From an uncultured Bacteroidota bacterium (GTDB taxonomy: Bacteria; Bacteroidota; Bacteroidia; Flavobacteriales; Flavobacteriaceae): a stretch of 59,033 nt of DNA. Below, in pieces: positions 1-8,662 of this stretch. The notes under the pieces are model-generated. The model worked only from the letters and a program-made list of their open reading frames with translations, ran no database searches and was not told the origin of the DNA. Position 1 is the stretch's first letter; every line of letters starts with the position of its first letter. The DNA lies in contig CACLPI010000006.1 in the NCBI GenBank assembly GCA_902608795.1, forward strand, positions 1 to 59,033, in the 5' to 3' direction. A program made the translations under genes and the position numbers.

Positions 1-838
1 AAAACTCGATCGGGGCTAAGAATAGTTTCATAGGAACTGGGATACCTGGCATCCAAAAAATATGTTTCCAATAATCTTTATTACCAACTACAGTTGTTAT
101 AATAAATGTAATTGTTGCTAATACAAATGTAAAAGCAATATTTCCACTCAGATTGGCGCTGAATGGGAAAAACGGAATTAAGCCCATTACATTATTTATC
201 CATATAAAGAAAAATAGTGTTAAAAGAAATGGAATATATTTCTGGTAGTTTTTTTCACCTATCATTGGTAAAGCAACCTCATCCTTTATGAACATAATCA
301 GTGGTTCAGTGAATTTACCAAGGCCTGTTGGTTCTCCTTTTTTTGATTTAGAATATGTCCTTGCTGTTGCGACAAAAATTAATATCAATAGAAGCATTGA
401 TAGAAACATAGAAAAGACCATTTTTGTTATTGATAAATCAAGTGGTTTTTTATTTGTTACATTTCCGGCAACATCATAAGCAACATACATGTCTCCGCCT
501 GTATTATTTGCGTAAAATATCTTTTCGTGATATTTGATAAACTCTTGCCCTTTTCTTTCTACTATGACCTCTCCTGAGTCATCATGATTAAATTCAGATG
601 AAAGAAATGTAACTAGTCCCTTGTCAGTCCAAAGAATAATTGGTAAAGGAAAAGAAACGGCGTGGCCGTCAATATCCATAATGTGAAATTCATGTGCATC
701 TTTTATGTGGTGCATAATCATTTCATTTACATCAAACTCTTTATTTTCGTTAGATTTACCGGCGGGATTGGCAAAAATATTTGCAGAAAAAATTATAAAA
801 AAAATCAAGGTAAAAAAACCGGAAAATCTTAAAAGCAT
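1..838 (-). CDS. atpB: F0F1 ATP synthase subunit a, 3' end missing
   Basis: Proton-channel subunit of the membrane ATP synthase. The start is ATG at 838, and 279 residues are visible before the window edge. Residues 1-23 form a signal-peptide-like segment. They are followed by a long exported N-terminal domain with the His-rich motif MHHIKDAHEFHI (about 42-53), as is usual in Bacteroidota AtpB. Membrane helices lie near 136-160, 202-225 and 232-252. The window ends just before the helix expected to carry the essential channel arginine, so activity cannot be judged. A good promoter match lies upstream. The genes for subunits c, b, delta, alpha and gamma should follow to the left, outside the window. 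I am confident of the identity from the conserved C-terminal half. Confidence 0.93.
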   Translation of the reverse strand, partial: MLLRFSGFFTLIFFIIFSANIFANPAGKSNENKEFDVNEMIMHHIKDAHEFHIMDIDGHAVSFPLPIILWTDKGLVTFLSSEFNHDDSGEVIVERKGQEFIKYHEKIFYANNTGGDMYVAYDVAGNVTNKKPLDLSITKMVFSMFLSMLLLILIFVATARTYSKSKKGEPTGLGKFTEPLIMFIKDEVALPMIGEKNYQKYIPFLLTLFFFIWINNVMGLIPFFPFSANLSGNIAFTFVLATITFIITTVVGNKDYWKHIFWMPGIPVPMKLFLAPIEF

Positions 839-871
839 TTTTGCTAAAATTTCTTCTTGTTAATATGGTTG

Positions 872-902
872 CAAATGTAAGCACATAAAAGCAAATTTCA
901 AA
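872..902 (-). promoter_or_regulatory. Promoter for atpB
   Basis: Read on the minus strand, TTTG (899-902) is followed after exactly 19 bases by TACATTTG (872-879). This matches the Bacteroidota primary sigma consensus TTTG-N19-TAnnTTTG at every defined base. Transcription would begin near 866, leaving a leader of about 30 nt before the atpB ATG. It suggests that atpB can be transcribed independently of the small genes upstream. No transcript data are available, so this rests on consensus and position. Confidence 0.55.
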
Positions 903-921
903 CAAAATAAAACAAGAAGTT

Positions 922-1302
922 TTAAATATTATTTAAGGATTTTTTTAGGTCGAAAATTTCAAATATCAATAGTAAAAAATACACAGGGAAAAAATTGTAG
1001 ACTACAATCACAATATCATAGGAGCCATAGCTCTTGAAATAAAGAAAAAAGATAATAGTTGACAGCATTTTTATAAATGTGAGTAGCATAAAAAAAGTTA
1101 AAATATTAACTAGTTTGTATTTCAAATTTAACTTTGAAATTATCAGAAAAAAAATTACAGCAAAGTAGTTAAAAACATATATTGATTTGAGTGGAGAATA
1201 TATAGAGTAGAACTCACAAATAAATTCGTGAATATAAAATACTAAAACTACTAAGACAGTCAGGGTTATGAAACTCTTAACTTGATTTAAATAATTAATC
1301 AT
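922..1302 (-). CDS. Small membrane protein of the ATP synthase cluster (DUF6168-like)
   Basis: A 126-residue, very hydrophobic protein with four likely transmembrane helices (about 10-28, 42-57, 68-86 and 96-115). It ends in a short charged tail. No catalytic motif is visible. It sits between the AtpZ-like gene, with which it overlaps by 8 bases, and atpB. I recall a DUF6168-family gene at this place in many flavobacteria, and the length and topology agree. A role as an assembly or accessory factor of the F0 sector is inference from location only. The start is ATG at 1302. Confidence 0.75.
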   Translation of the reverse strand: MINYLNQVKSFITLTVLVVLVFYIHEFICEFYSIYSPLKSIYVFNYFAVIFFLIISKLNLKYKLVNILTFFMLLTFIKMLSTIIFFLYFKSYGSYDIVIVVYNFFPVYFLLLIFEIFDLKKSLNNI

Positions 1303-1522
1303 CTTTTGTAACCTGACTTATTGTATAGTAAATGGAAAGTATAATTGAACCAATCGAAAATAAAAGTGTAAATAAGGAATAGGGATTGGGATAAATTTGA
1401 TCTATTTTATATCCAATAAAGATACCTCCTGCAATTACAACAAGCATTTGAAAAGCTAGCTGAGAATACAGAATAAAATTATGCTGACTTTTCCTTTTTC
1501 TCAAGGGTGTCTTTTTCTTCAC
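1295..1522 (-). CDS. AtpZ/AtpI-family ATP synthase accessory protein
   Basis: A 75-residue protein with a basic N-terminus (MKKKTPLRKRKSQ) and two membrane helices, at about 20-37 and 48-66. They are separated by a short loop containing GYKIDQIYPNP. This is the layout of the AtpZ/AtpI family, which aids c-ring assembly or Mg2+ supply for F-type ATP synthases. The start appears to be GTG at 1522, inside the bactofilin reading frame. That gives a 44-base overlap in a different frame. A later TTG at 1504 would keep both helices, so the exact start is uncertain. It lies in one transcription unit with its neighbours. Confidence 0.82.
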   Translation of the reverse strand: MKKKTPLRKRKSQHNFILYSQLAFQMLVVIAGGIFIGYKIDQIYPNPYSLFTLLFSIGSIILSIYYTISQVTKDD

Positions 1523-1868
1523 TGTTTTTTAACTCTTTTACGCCACCCTTCATAGAGCATGTAGCATTAAATGTAGCCCCAGGTTCCACTGAAAGTTTAG
1601 AAATTTCCACTTCACCTTCAATATATGCTGATGATCTTAGCGTTAACATACCGCCAAGTTTTAGTTTCCCAGAAAAGCTACCCTCAAAATCAGCATTTTC
1701 ACCAATTAAGCTTCCGTTGATAATTCCGGATTTACCAACTACTACTTTTCCTGATGTTTTTAATTCACCTTCAATATTCCCCTCGACTCTAAAATCAGAA
1801 TTACTAGAAATATTTCCAACAATTTTAGTGCCTTGGGATATCATGTTTTGTTGATTAGTATTACCCAT
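1479..1868 (-). CDS. Bactofilin (polymer-forming cytoskeletal protein)
   Basis: 129 residues. The centre (about 12-105) is a run of short beta repeats rich in G-x-I/L and V-x-G, such as NIEGELKTSGKVVVGKSG, typical of the right-handed beta-helix of bactofilins. Disordered polar tails flank it, and the C-terminus is Lys/Glu-rich. Bactofilins polymerise without nucleotide beneath the membrane and position cell-wall enzymes. The gene lies between sprE and the ATP synthase genes, as I recall from other flavobacteria. It overlaps the next gene by 44 bases, which suggests coupled translation. The start is ATG at 1868. Confidence 0.9.
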   Translation of the reverse strand: MGNTNQQNMISQGTKIVGNISSNSDFRVEGNIEGELKTSGKVVVGKSGIINGSLIGENADFEGSFSGKLKLGGMLTLRSSAYIEGEVEISKLSVEPGATFNATCSMKGGVKELKNSEEKDTLEKKEKSA

Positions 1869-1881
1869 AGTATATTAATGT

Positions 1882-4380
1882 TTATTGTATAAAGTTATCC
1901 AAATTTTTATGAATTTGTAATTTTTTATAATTTTCTGACGAAATGACTATATTTTCTGATTGCACAATATTGCCTTCTATAAGCTTTTCAATAAAACCAA
2001 GGCTGCCATCATAACTTTTAAGGCCATGAATTACAACAAAATCCATTTTATTGTCATAAAGATCAAATGAAATAGTTAATTCCAGTGGGTTTGATTGATT
2101 TAAATATTGATTCAGATTTTTAATTTTATTTTGAATTTCAGATTCTAACTTATTATCAAATAGAAATAAAATCTTATAATCATCAGAAATACGATTATTT
2201 ACAAAAGCCGGTTTTGTTATTTTTGGTAAAACCTGACTTATAAGGTATTGAGCTTGTTTGGCCTCTAAGGTGCTAGAATAGTTTAACAGAATATCATTTA
2301 AAGATTTTTTATACTCAGAGAAGCCAAAAACCTTCGCAATAGCGGTTGCTCTAAGTAACTCAAATTTCGATATAAGTATATCATCTTCAAAATTTTGAAT
2401 AATTTTTTCAGTTTCATCAATAACCTTTACGTACTCACCATTAAGAAATGCTAAATAAATTGACTCATATATTTGCTCTGGAGTCCTGTCGGAATTTTGT
2501 GTGAGTTTTCCTTCCAATAATTTTTTTGCATACTTGGAGTCCTTGTGATTTGAAATAATATCTTCCTTATAGCTTTTTGCAATATCATTAATTTCAAGTG
2601 AGGTGAAACACTGATAGAGAAAATATTTTGCTGGAACAATTAAGGTTTTATCAGGGTTATTAATTAAGAGTTTATCAAACTTTTCAATTGACATCTGATA
2701 TTCTTCAAATTTATCTTTATAAATTGAGCCTAATCTGAAATACGCTTCATTTAAATTGTTATTTAAGCTGTCAATAACTTTTTCGTCAGAGGGAATTGAA
2801 TTAATAAAAGATTCTAAAGTAATCAAATCAATAGACTTCAGATCATTATTATCGACTTCTGGATTGATTAAATTAGAATCTTGATTTTTAATTGACCATC
2901 TCCAATTATCTAAAAGAGCTCTATTTCCCCATCTACTTTTAAAGTTATTTTTTCCGAATGCAACAGCCGTAGGGTTATAAAAATAGAAAAGAGAATTATC
3001 ATTACTTGCTTCTGGGTTCATTGGATTAACATTCCCAAAATTTCGCTGATCTTTATTTTTTTTATTTTTTTTTCGATTAATATCTTCAATCATATCATTG
3101 AAAACTTCTTCTCTTTTAATATCTGACATATTCACCAAGCTTAAAATACTGTCTAATTCTAAAACAGCTGTTTCGTAAAAAATTAAATCATTTAAGTTGT
3201 CTCTTTTCTTTTGGATTTTTCTGAATTGTTTGGATTTCTCATTGAGATTAGTAAGTGTACTATCATAATAGAGCCCAGCATTTAAATATTTTTTATTATC
3301 AAAATTTAGTTGGGCTAAGTAATTATAAGTTTTAGATAATAAAATTTTATCACTGGATTTTGAACCTAAAGATTTATTCAAATAATAGATAACTAAAGAA
3401 TCTATTTCATTCGACTTTTTATCATTTTCTGATTCTTTTTGATTTAAATATATCATTGCTAAATTATAGTATATTATGTCGCTATATTTTTTATTTTCAA
3501 TGTCTTTCAAAAGTAGTTTTAAATCTTGAACTGCATATTCCACGGAGTCTGATAATACAGCCTTATTTACTGCAGAATTAATGAAAAATTCCTTTGATGT
3601 TTTCCTCTTCAAGCTTACTATTTCAGAGTAATTTTTATATGCTGAATCGCTAACAGATAAATCTTGATAAAGCTGTGCCAATAAAAACTTCTTCCTTGGG
3701 ATATCTCTGTTATACCCACCCACCTTTATAGATAAATTAAGATAATTTACTGCACTATCAAGTTCATTAACATTAATGTAAGCTTGTGCAATAAAAGATT
3801 GAGCCATTGAAATCTCAAAATCTGTTAAATTAGTTTCACTTAAAAGAGTTTTTAAGTTATCTATCGCAAAATTATCTTGATTCAGTCTTATATTAATTTT
3901 TTCCTTCCAAATTTTTATTTCGTTGATATACCTACTTGTTGGATATTTGAACAGAATATAGTTAAATGCCTCTAATGCTGGAAGAAATCTATTGTCAAAA
4001 TATCTTGACTTTCCCAAAAGAAAATATGCCTCATCCATTATAGGGTTCTTTTCTTTTCCCAGAATATTCATTGAATGTTTTTGAATTGCTAAGGTTGCTT
4101 TTTCCTCAGCTTTTGTAAAATCACTTTCTCTGTCTTCTTCCTCTTCAATATAGAATTTAAATTTTTCAAGTGGGATAAGATTCCAAAAGTTTTCCTTTTG
4201 TTCCTTATCAATTGCCGACAAGCCTTGGTTATATAAATTATTGCCATTAAAAAGAAAATTGTACTTGGTTGTTGTTGAGTGAAATTTTTTATTCAAAAAT
4301 TTGTCTTTTTTTCTTGAACAACTTGAAAAGAAAATTATTAATGAAAAAATTAAGGATATATTTAAGTGTTTTATTCTCAA
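1882..4380 (-). CDS. sprE: Type IX secretion/gliding lipoprotein SprE/PorW
   Basis: An 832-residue TPR-type lipoprotein. Residues 1-21 form a lipoprotein signal ending in FFSSC, so Cys21 would be lipidated. The mature start (SRKKDKFLNKKFHSTTTKYN) is the conserved opening of the SprE/PorW family. The rest consists of helical tetratricopeptide-like repeats (for example EAYFLLGKSRYFDNRFLPALEAFNYI near 117-142, and again near 545-600), with a charged low-complexity stretch around 425-445. The family is needed for type IX secretion and gliding and is thought to work at the outer membrane. The start is TTG at 4380; no better ATG retains the signal peptide. Confidence 0.85.
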   Translation of the reverse strand: MRIKHLNISLIFSLIIFFSSCSRKKDKFLNKKFHSTTTKYNFLFNGNNLYNQGLSAIDKEQKENFWNLIPLEKFKFYIEEEEDRESDFTKAEEKATLAIQKHSMNILGKEKNPIMDEAYFLLGKSRYFDNRFLPALEAFNYILFKYPTSRYINEIKIWKEKINIRLNQDNFAIDNLKTLLSETNLTDFEISMAQSFIAQAYINVNELDSAVNYLNLSIKVGGYNRDIPRKKFLLAQLYQDLSVSDSAYKNYSEIVSLKRKTSKEFFINSAVNKAVLSDSVEYAVQDLKLLLKDIENKKYSDIIYYNLAMIYLNQKESENDKKSNEIDSLVIYYLNKSLGSKSSDKILLSKTYNYLAQLNFDNKKYLNAGLYYDSTLTNLNEKSKQFRKIQKKRDNLNDLIFYETAVLELDSILSLVNMSDIKREEVFNDMIEDINRKKNKKNKDQRNFGNVNPMNPEASNDNSLFYFYNPTAVAFGKNNFKSRWGNRALLDNWRWSIKNQDSNLINPEVDNNDLKSIDLITLESFINSIPSDEKVIDSLNNNLNEAYFRLGSIYKDKFEEYQMSIEKFDKLLINNPDKTLIVPAKYFLYQCFTSLEINDIAKSYKEDIISNHKDSKYAKKLLEGKLTQNSDRTPEQIYESIYLAFLNGEYVKVIDETEKIIQNFEDDILISKFELLRATAIAKVFGFSEYKKSLNDILLNYSSTLEAKQAQYLISQVLPKITKPAFVNNRISDDYKILFLFDNKLESEIQNKIKNLNQYLNQSNPLELTISFDLYDNKMDFVVIHGLKSYDGSLGFIEKLIEGNIVQSENIVISSENYKKLQIHKNLDNFIQ

Positions 4381-4502
4381 TTGATGATTTTATTAGTCAA
4401 ACTATAAAACTATATTTAGTTTTGGATATTGTATCTCTAACAAAAATAATCATCTTTTTATTATGAAATTGAAAATAATTAAATTCGTAAGTAAATATAG
4501 CC

Positions 4503-4787
4503 ATGGGTAGTATCAAAATAACATTTAAAGTGGATGGAGTTGAAACAACTATTGAAGGCGATACAAACAAGACACTTCTGGATACCGCAATCGAAAATGA
4601 TGTTGATGCACCCTATTCCTGTAGAGGCGGTGCTTGTGCCACCTGCATTGGAAGACTTAAAACAGGAACTGTAAATTTAGAGCAAAATTATATTTTGACT
4701 GACAGTGAAATCGATGAAGGCTTAATAATAACTTGTCAGGCCTACCCAACTTCAGAAGAAATTTATATTGATGCTGACGATATTTAA
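4503..4787 (+). CDS. 2Fe-2S plant-type ferredoxin
   Basis: A 94-residue electron carrier. Four cysteines, Cys40, Cys45, Cys48 and Cys78, occur in the pattern C-x4-C-x2-C-x29-C of plant-type [2Fe-2S] ferredoxins, with the usual PYSCRGGACATCIG loop. There is no reductase domain, so it must work with a separate partner that cannot be named from this window. It is transcribed away from sprE out of a 122-bp divergent gap. Its TAA stop falls in a TTAA that also forms the stop of the convergent GT9 gene. The start is ATG at 4503. Confidence 0.93.
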   Translation: MGSIKITFKVDGVETTIEGDTNKTLLDTAIENDVDAPYSCRGGACATCIGRLKTGTVNLEQNYILTDSEIDEGLIITCQAYPTSEEIYIDADDI

Positions 4788-5788
4788 ACTAGCTCATTAA
4801 ATCTTTTAAGTATTTTTTTTGGTTGTATAGAGTTAATAGCATTAACATAATCTTTAGGGCATCTTGATCCATATATAGTTACCGGAACTTTAGGGAATTT
4901 TTCTAAATCTGGTATAATTGAGTTTTTTTCTGGCTGATTAAGTGGGCAGTAGCCAATGAAAGGATGTGTTGCGCCCCAAATAGTGATGACATTTACTCCA
5001 AATAAAGATGCAATATGGCCATTTGCAGAATCCATAGATATCATTAAACCAAGATTCGATATGACAGCCATTTGCTCATCAAGAGAATAATTTGAAGAGA
5101 CTAAATATGTATTGATTTTTTCTTTACATATCTTTTTTATCTTTTTTTCTTCCTCGCCGGGTCCCCCAAAAATCAAAATTTGATAGCCAGGAGCAATTAA
5201 ATCGATTAGCTTTAAAATATTTTCTAAGGAATATTCTTTACAATTATGCCTAGCAAAAGGAGCAATTCCAATTAATATTTTATTTGGATCAAATTCATGA
5301 GTTTTATCATTGATATTAATCTTGTTATAAGTCTTGAATAGGTCAAGATTAATATTCATATTTTCAGAGGATAAAGCATCGGCATATCTTTGATGCATAG
5401 GTTTTAGTCTTCTAAAGATTTGGCCATTAATCAATGATTTTTTTTGTTTTCTGCCTTTATCTATGACTGAGATTCTATTAAATTTATATGCCAAAAAGAG
5501 TCTAATAATTTTAGTTCTTAGAACATCGTGTAAATCAATGATAAGATCTGGGTTTATCCCAATAATTTGTGTAGAAAGACGAAACAAGCCGTAAATACTT
5601 TTGTGTTCAGGTTTAAAAAAGAGAAAATTAATATTTGGAATTTGATTATATAAAGAAGAGAAAAACTCAGTTGTTAAAATGGTAATTTTAACACTGGGAT
5701 AGTTATCTCTCAACACACTAATAGCCGGTACTGTCATTGCAACATCACCAAAAGCCGATAATCTGATAATTAGTATGTGATCGCTCAA
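4784..5788 (-). CDS. Glycosyltransferase family 9 (heptosyltransferase-like)
   Basis: 334 residues with the GT9/ADP-heptose:LPS heptosyltransferase layout. The N-terminus ILIIRLSAFGDVAMTVPAI is the acceptor-side Rossmann start, and the C-terminal half contains ISMDSANGHIASLFGV, the donor-binding signature. Such enzymes build the lipopolysaccharide inner core at the inner face of the membrane. The true sugar donor is not provable here. The start is TTG at 5788. Downstream it overlaps the convergent ferredoxin gene by four bases. It follows the DUF6165 gene with a 24-base gap, so the two are probably co-transcribed. Confidence 0.88.
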   Translation of the reverse strand: MSDHILIIRLSAFGDVAMTVPAISVLRDNYPSVKITILTTEFFSSLYNQIPNINFLFFKPEHKSIYGLFRLSTQIIGINPDLIIDLHDVLRTKIIRLFLAYKFNRISVIDKGRKQKKSLINGQIFRRLKPMHQRYADALSSENMNINLDLFKTYNKININDKTHEFDPNKILIGIAPFARHNCKEYSLENILKLIDLIAPGYQILIFGGPGEEEKKIKKICKEKINTYLVSSNYSLDEQMAVISNLGLMISMDSANGHIASLFGVNVITIWGATHPFIGYCPLNQPEKNSIIPDLEKFPKVPVTIYGSRCPKDYVNAINSIQPKKILKRFNELV

Positions 5789-5812
5789 GTTAAATTGGTT
5801 TTTTTAAAGTAA

Positions 5813-6199
5813 TTATTGATAATCTTCATATGACTTTTCTTCAACAAAACCAGAATCTGTAAGTAAATTAATTGATTTTTTTATTTGACTTCTTTTATCA
5901 TTTGTAAAATAAACCGCTCTTGCCAGTTTTACAAAATCAGATCCAAAATCCTTATTTCTCTCGCATTCTCTTATGTGATCTTCGATTGTCCACAATTCTG
6001 AATTTATTTCAGCTAATTGTTTATAAAGGTTTTTTAGTTCTTTACCATATGAGTCAAATAATTGACTAGCTAATGGATTTAATTCCTTATGTTCTTTTTG
6101 AATATTAGTAATTTTTTGAAGATCGCTTATATTGGTTAGTTTTAATTCTAAAATTGTTAATTTGTCGAGTAATTCCCCATTTGACACCTCTACTTTCAT
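5813..6199 (-). CDS. DUF6165 family protein
   Basis: 128 residues, soluble and strongly helical, with no signal peptide. The opening MKVEVSNGELLDKLTILELKL and the later DHIRECE segment are the parts I recognise as typical of DUF6165 proteins. In Bacteroidota these often neighbour LPS-core glycosyltransferases, and here the GT9 gene follows directly. A role in LPS or surface-glycan synthesis is therefore inference from neighbours; no catalytic residues are recognised. The start is ATG at 6199, with the next gene upstream 13 bases away. Confidence 0.82.
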   Translation of the reverse strand: MKVEVSNGELLDKLTILELKLTNISDLQKITNIQKEHKELNPLASQLFDSYGKELKNLYKQLAEINSELWTIEDHIRECERNKDFGSDFVKLARAVYFTNDKRSQIKKSINLLTDSGFVEEKSYEDYQ

Positions 6200-6212
6200 T
6201 GTTAGTTTGTTT

Positions 6213-7112
6213 TTAAAAATTAAAAGGATAAGAGTTAATTAAAATAATGGCTAAAATAATCACTTCAAAAAACAAATTATCTCTTAGTTCAGATATTATT
6301 TTAATCAAAGTTACCAGAAATGGAAAAAATAAGAAAATAGAATACTCTTTAATTAAAAAAACCAAAAAGATTGAATTTAAAAAAAGGGTAAAAAGAAATA
6401 TATTTTTTATTCTTTCAGCCAAATTATTTCCAAAGAATTTAAAACTATAGTAAATAAATGTTAATGAACAAGCAAGAGCAAAAAACAAATGGTAAAAACC
6501 AGCATTTAATATTGCTTTTGAAGAACTAAGTTTTATCCAAAATAAATCTATATGTCCGATAATTGAATTAATTGACAATTCAACGCCAGTTATTAAGTTT
6601 AGTGTAACGACTGTGATTAAAAATGCGGTAATATATCCTATTAAAATTTTAAAAAAGTCGCCAAAATTTAATTTGTTAAACATATAAGCTCCCAAGAAAA
6701 TCGTTATGAAAAATATAATATTAATTTCATGCAAAAATGTGGAAATAGAAAACCAAAATCCGATATCAAATAACTTTTTATTTAGATTCTTTTTTGACTT
6801 TAGACTATATATTTTTCTTACAGCTAGTAGTAAGAAAAAATATGATAATGTAATCTTTAAATCATTTGGCATTTTTAAGTAAACTCCAGAAAATAATATT
6901 AATCCAAGTGTTATGTAATGATTATTTTTTAAAATTGAATTTTTTGATATAATAAAAAGCGATAAAAGAAATATAAGACAAATACATATTTGAGAATATA
7001 AATCATCAATCAATATATTTTTATTTCTGATTGAAAACATCACTATAAATGAAATGGTAATTGAACCAATTACTTGTACTAATTTTGTGAATTTAAAAAA
7101 CCTTATTATCAT
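6213..7112 (-). CDS. Polytopic membrane protein, DUF6427-like
   Basis: 299 residues, almost entirely hydrophobic, with roughly eight to ten membrane helices and Phe/Ile-rich composition. Its place beside the DUF6341 and purD genes and its general pattern fit the flavobacterial DUF6427 family. No catalytic motif can be seen. It begins the minus-strand group DUF6427 - DUF6165 - GT9, so a part in envelope glycan assembly is possible but unproven. The start is ATG at 7112. A 43-bp divergent gap containing a TTTGTA/TACAAA inverted repeat separates it from the plus-strand gene. Confidence 0.65.
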   Translation of the reverse strand: MIIRFFKFTKLVQVIGSITISFIVMFSIRNKNILIDDLYSQICICLIFLLSLFIISKNSILKNNHYITLGLILFSGVYLKMPNDLKITLSYFFLLLAVRKIYSLKSKKNLNKKLFDIGFWFSISTFLHEINIIFFITIFLGAYMFNKLNFGDFFKILIGYITAFLITVVTLNLITGVELSINSIIGHIDLFWIKLSSSKAILNAGFYHLFFALACSLTFIYYSFKFFGNNLAERIKNIFLFTLFLNSIFLVFLIKEYSIFLFFPFLVTLIKIISELRDNLFFEVIILAIILINSYPFNF

Positions 7113-7155
7113 TTAAAGATTTGTATATTTACAAAGTAAATAAATATGATTCACA

Positions 7156-7383
7156 ATGAAAGAGTTCTTTTACGGTATTGAAAATCTTTTTGTTAATTAT
7201 TTTTTTATACCCTTTGACGTACTGAGAGAAGTTGGCGACTATAATTGGTGGCTTGCAAATATCATGGCATGGGTTTTTACTGCAATTGGAACAGCTGCTT
7301 TTTGTTATTGGATGGTTCAACTTAAAAAATTTGACGATAACGATGAGGAAGATATGACAATCACCGCCCATGATTATTTATAG
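7156..7383 (+). CDS. DUF6341 family small membrane protein
   Basis: 75 residues. The N-terminus MKEFFYGIENLFVN and the centre PFDVLREVGDYNWWLANIM are the conserved parts of DUF6341. One membrane helix (about 33-52) is followed by an acidic tail (KKFDDNDEEDM). Some databases have labelled this family uracil phosphoribosyltransferase by neighbourhood error; nothing in the sequence supports that enzyme. It overlaps the convergent purD by six bases. The function is unknown. Confidence 0.82.
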   Translation: MKEFFYGIENLFVNYFFIPFDVLREVGDYNWWLANIMAWVFTAIGTAAFCYWMVQLKKFDDNDEEDMTITAHDYL

Positions 7384-8649
7384 ATCAAACCCTATATCTT
7401 TTCTGTAGTTCATTTTTTCAAAACTTATCTTTTTTATTGATTGATAAGACTTTTCTAAAGCTTCTTGTAAGGAATTTTCGATTGAGGTTACAGCTATTAC
7501 CCTTCCTCCATTGGTTTTGACTTTCCCGTCTTCATACTTGGCTCCAGCGTGAAAAACCAGAGAGTCTCGAACTGAATCTAAACCAAAGATTTCCTTGCCT
7601 TTTTCATATTGCTCTGGATATCCGCCTGAAACCAAAAAAACTGTTGCTGCTTTTTTATCATCAATAATAATATTATAATCTTTCAAATTGCCGTTGCCTG
7701 AAGCATGTAATAGTTCTAATAAGTCTGATTTTATTCTTGGTAAAACTACTTCTGATTCAGGATCGCCCATTCTTACATTATATTCAATTACATAGGGTTC
7801 ATCATTCACTTTAATTAGCCCAAAAAAAATAAACCCTTGATAATTTATATTGTCTTTTTTAAAGCCTTCAATAGTTGGTTGAATCACTTGTTTTTCAACT
7901 TTTTCTTTAAACTCTTTTGTTAAAAAAGTTGGAGGTGAAACAGCACCCATTCCTCCGGTATTTAATCCGGTATCTCCTTCCCCTATCCGTTTATAATCCT
8001 TTGCGCTAGGTAACAACTTATAATCTTGGCCATCAGTAATCACAAAACAACTCAATTCAATGCCGTCTAAGAACTCCTCGACAACAACTCTCTTACTAGC
8101 ATCTCCAAATTTTGAATTTACCAACATTTCATGAATTTCATTTTTTGCTTCATCTGGGTTGTCAATTATTAAAACTCCTTTGCCTGCTGCTAATCCATCA
8201 GCTTTTAGGACATAAGGAGCATTCATTTCGTCAATGTAAGAAAATGCTTCATTAATATTTTCAGTGGTAAAGGTTTTATGTGATCCGGTTGGTATATTAT
8301 GTCTGTTTAAAAAGTCCTTGGCAAAATCTTTACTTCCTTCTAGCTGAGCGGCACGCATATTTGGGCCTATGACAATTATATCCTTTAAATCCTTGTCACA
8401 TTTTATAAAATCTGTTAAACCATTCACTAAAGGCACTTCAGGGCCAACAACTACCAATGAGACATTTAAATTTTTAATAGCTTCTGCTATTTGCTCAAAT
8501 TGATTCACCTGGATTTCTAAATTTGATGCTATTTCACTGGTTCCAGAATTTCCAGGCGCAACATATAAATTTTTACACAATTTACTTTGTCTGATTTTAT
8601 AAGCAAAAGCATGCTCTCTACCTCCAGAGCCCAATATTAATACGTTCAT
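7378..8649 (-). CDS. purD: Phosphoribosylamine--glycine ligase
   Basis: 423 residues, the normal length for GAR synthetase. It joins glycine to phosphoribosylamine with ATP in the second step of purine synthesis. The N-terminal domain begins ILGSGGREHAFAYKI (residues 5-19). The ATP-grasp core shows APYVLKADGLAAGKGVLI, and NTGGMGAVSPP and EYNVRMGDPESEVVLPR are the conserved substrate and metal sites. The start is ATG at 8649, 13 bases after the polysaccharide-initiating gene, so purD may be the last gene of the long minus-strand operon above it. It overlaps the convergent DUF6341 gene. Confidence 0.97.
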   Translation of the reverse strand: MNVLILGSGGREHAFAYKIRQSKLCKNLYVAPGNSGTSEIASNLEIQVNQFEQIAEAIKNLNVSLVVVGPEVPLVNGLTDFIKCDKDLKDIIVIGPNMRAAQLEGSKDFAKDFLNRHNIPTGSHKTFTTENINEAFSYIDEMNAPYVLKADGLAAGKGVLIIDNPDEAKNEIHEMLVNSKFGDASKRVVVEEFLDGIELSCFVITDGQDYKLLPSAKDYKRIGEGDTGLNTGGMGAVSPPTFLTKEFKEKVEKQVIQPTIEGFKKDNINYQGFIFFGLIKVNDEPYVIEYNVRMGDPESEVVLPRIKSDLLELLHASGNGNLKDYNIIIDDKKAATVFLVSGGYPEQYEKGKEIFGLDSVRDSLVFHAGAKYEDGKVKTNGGRVIAVTSIENSLQEALEKSYQSIKKISFEKMNYRKDIGFDL

Positions 8650-8662
8650 TAAGTTTTAAAAT

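Noticed and set aside
1507-1854. 115-codon plus-strand ORF opposite the bactofilin gene
   Set aside because: Ser/Pro/Phe-rich translation with no recognisable domain; it mirrors the codons of the real bactofilin gene.
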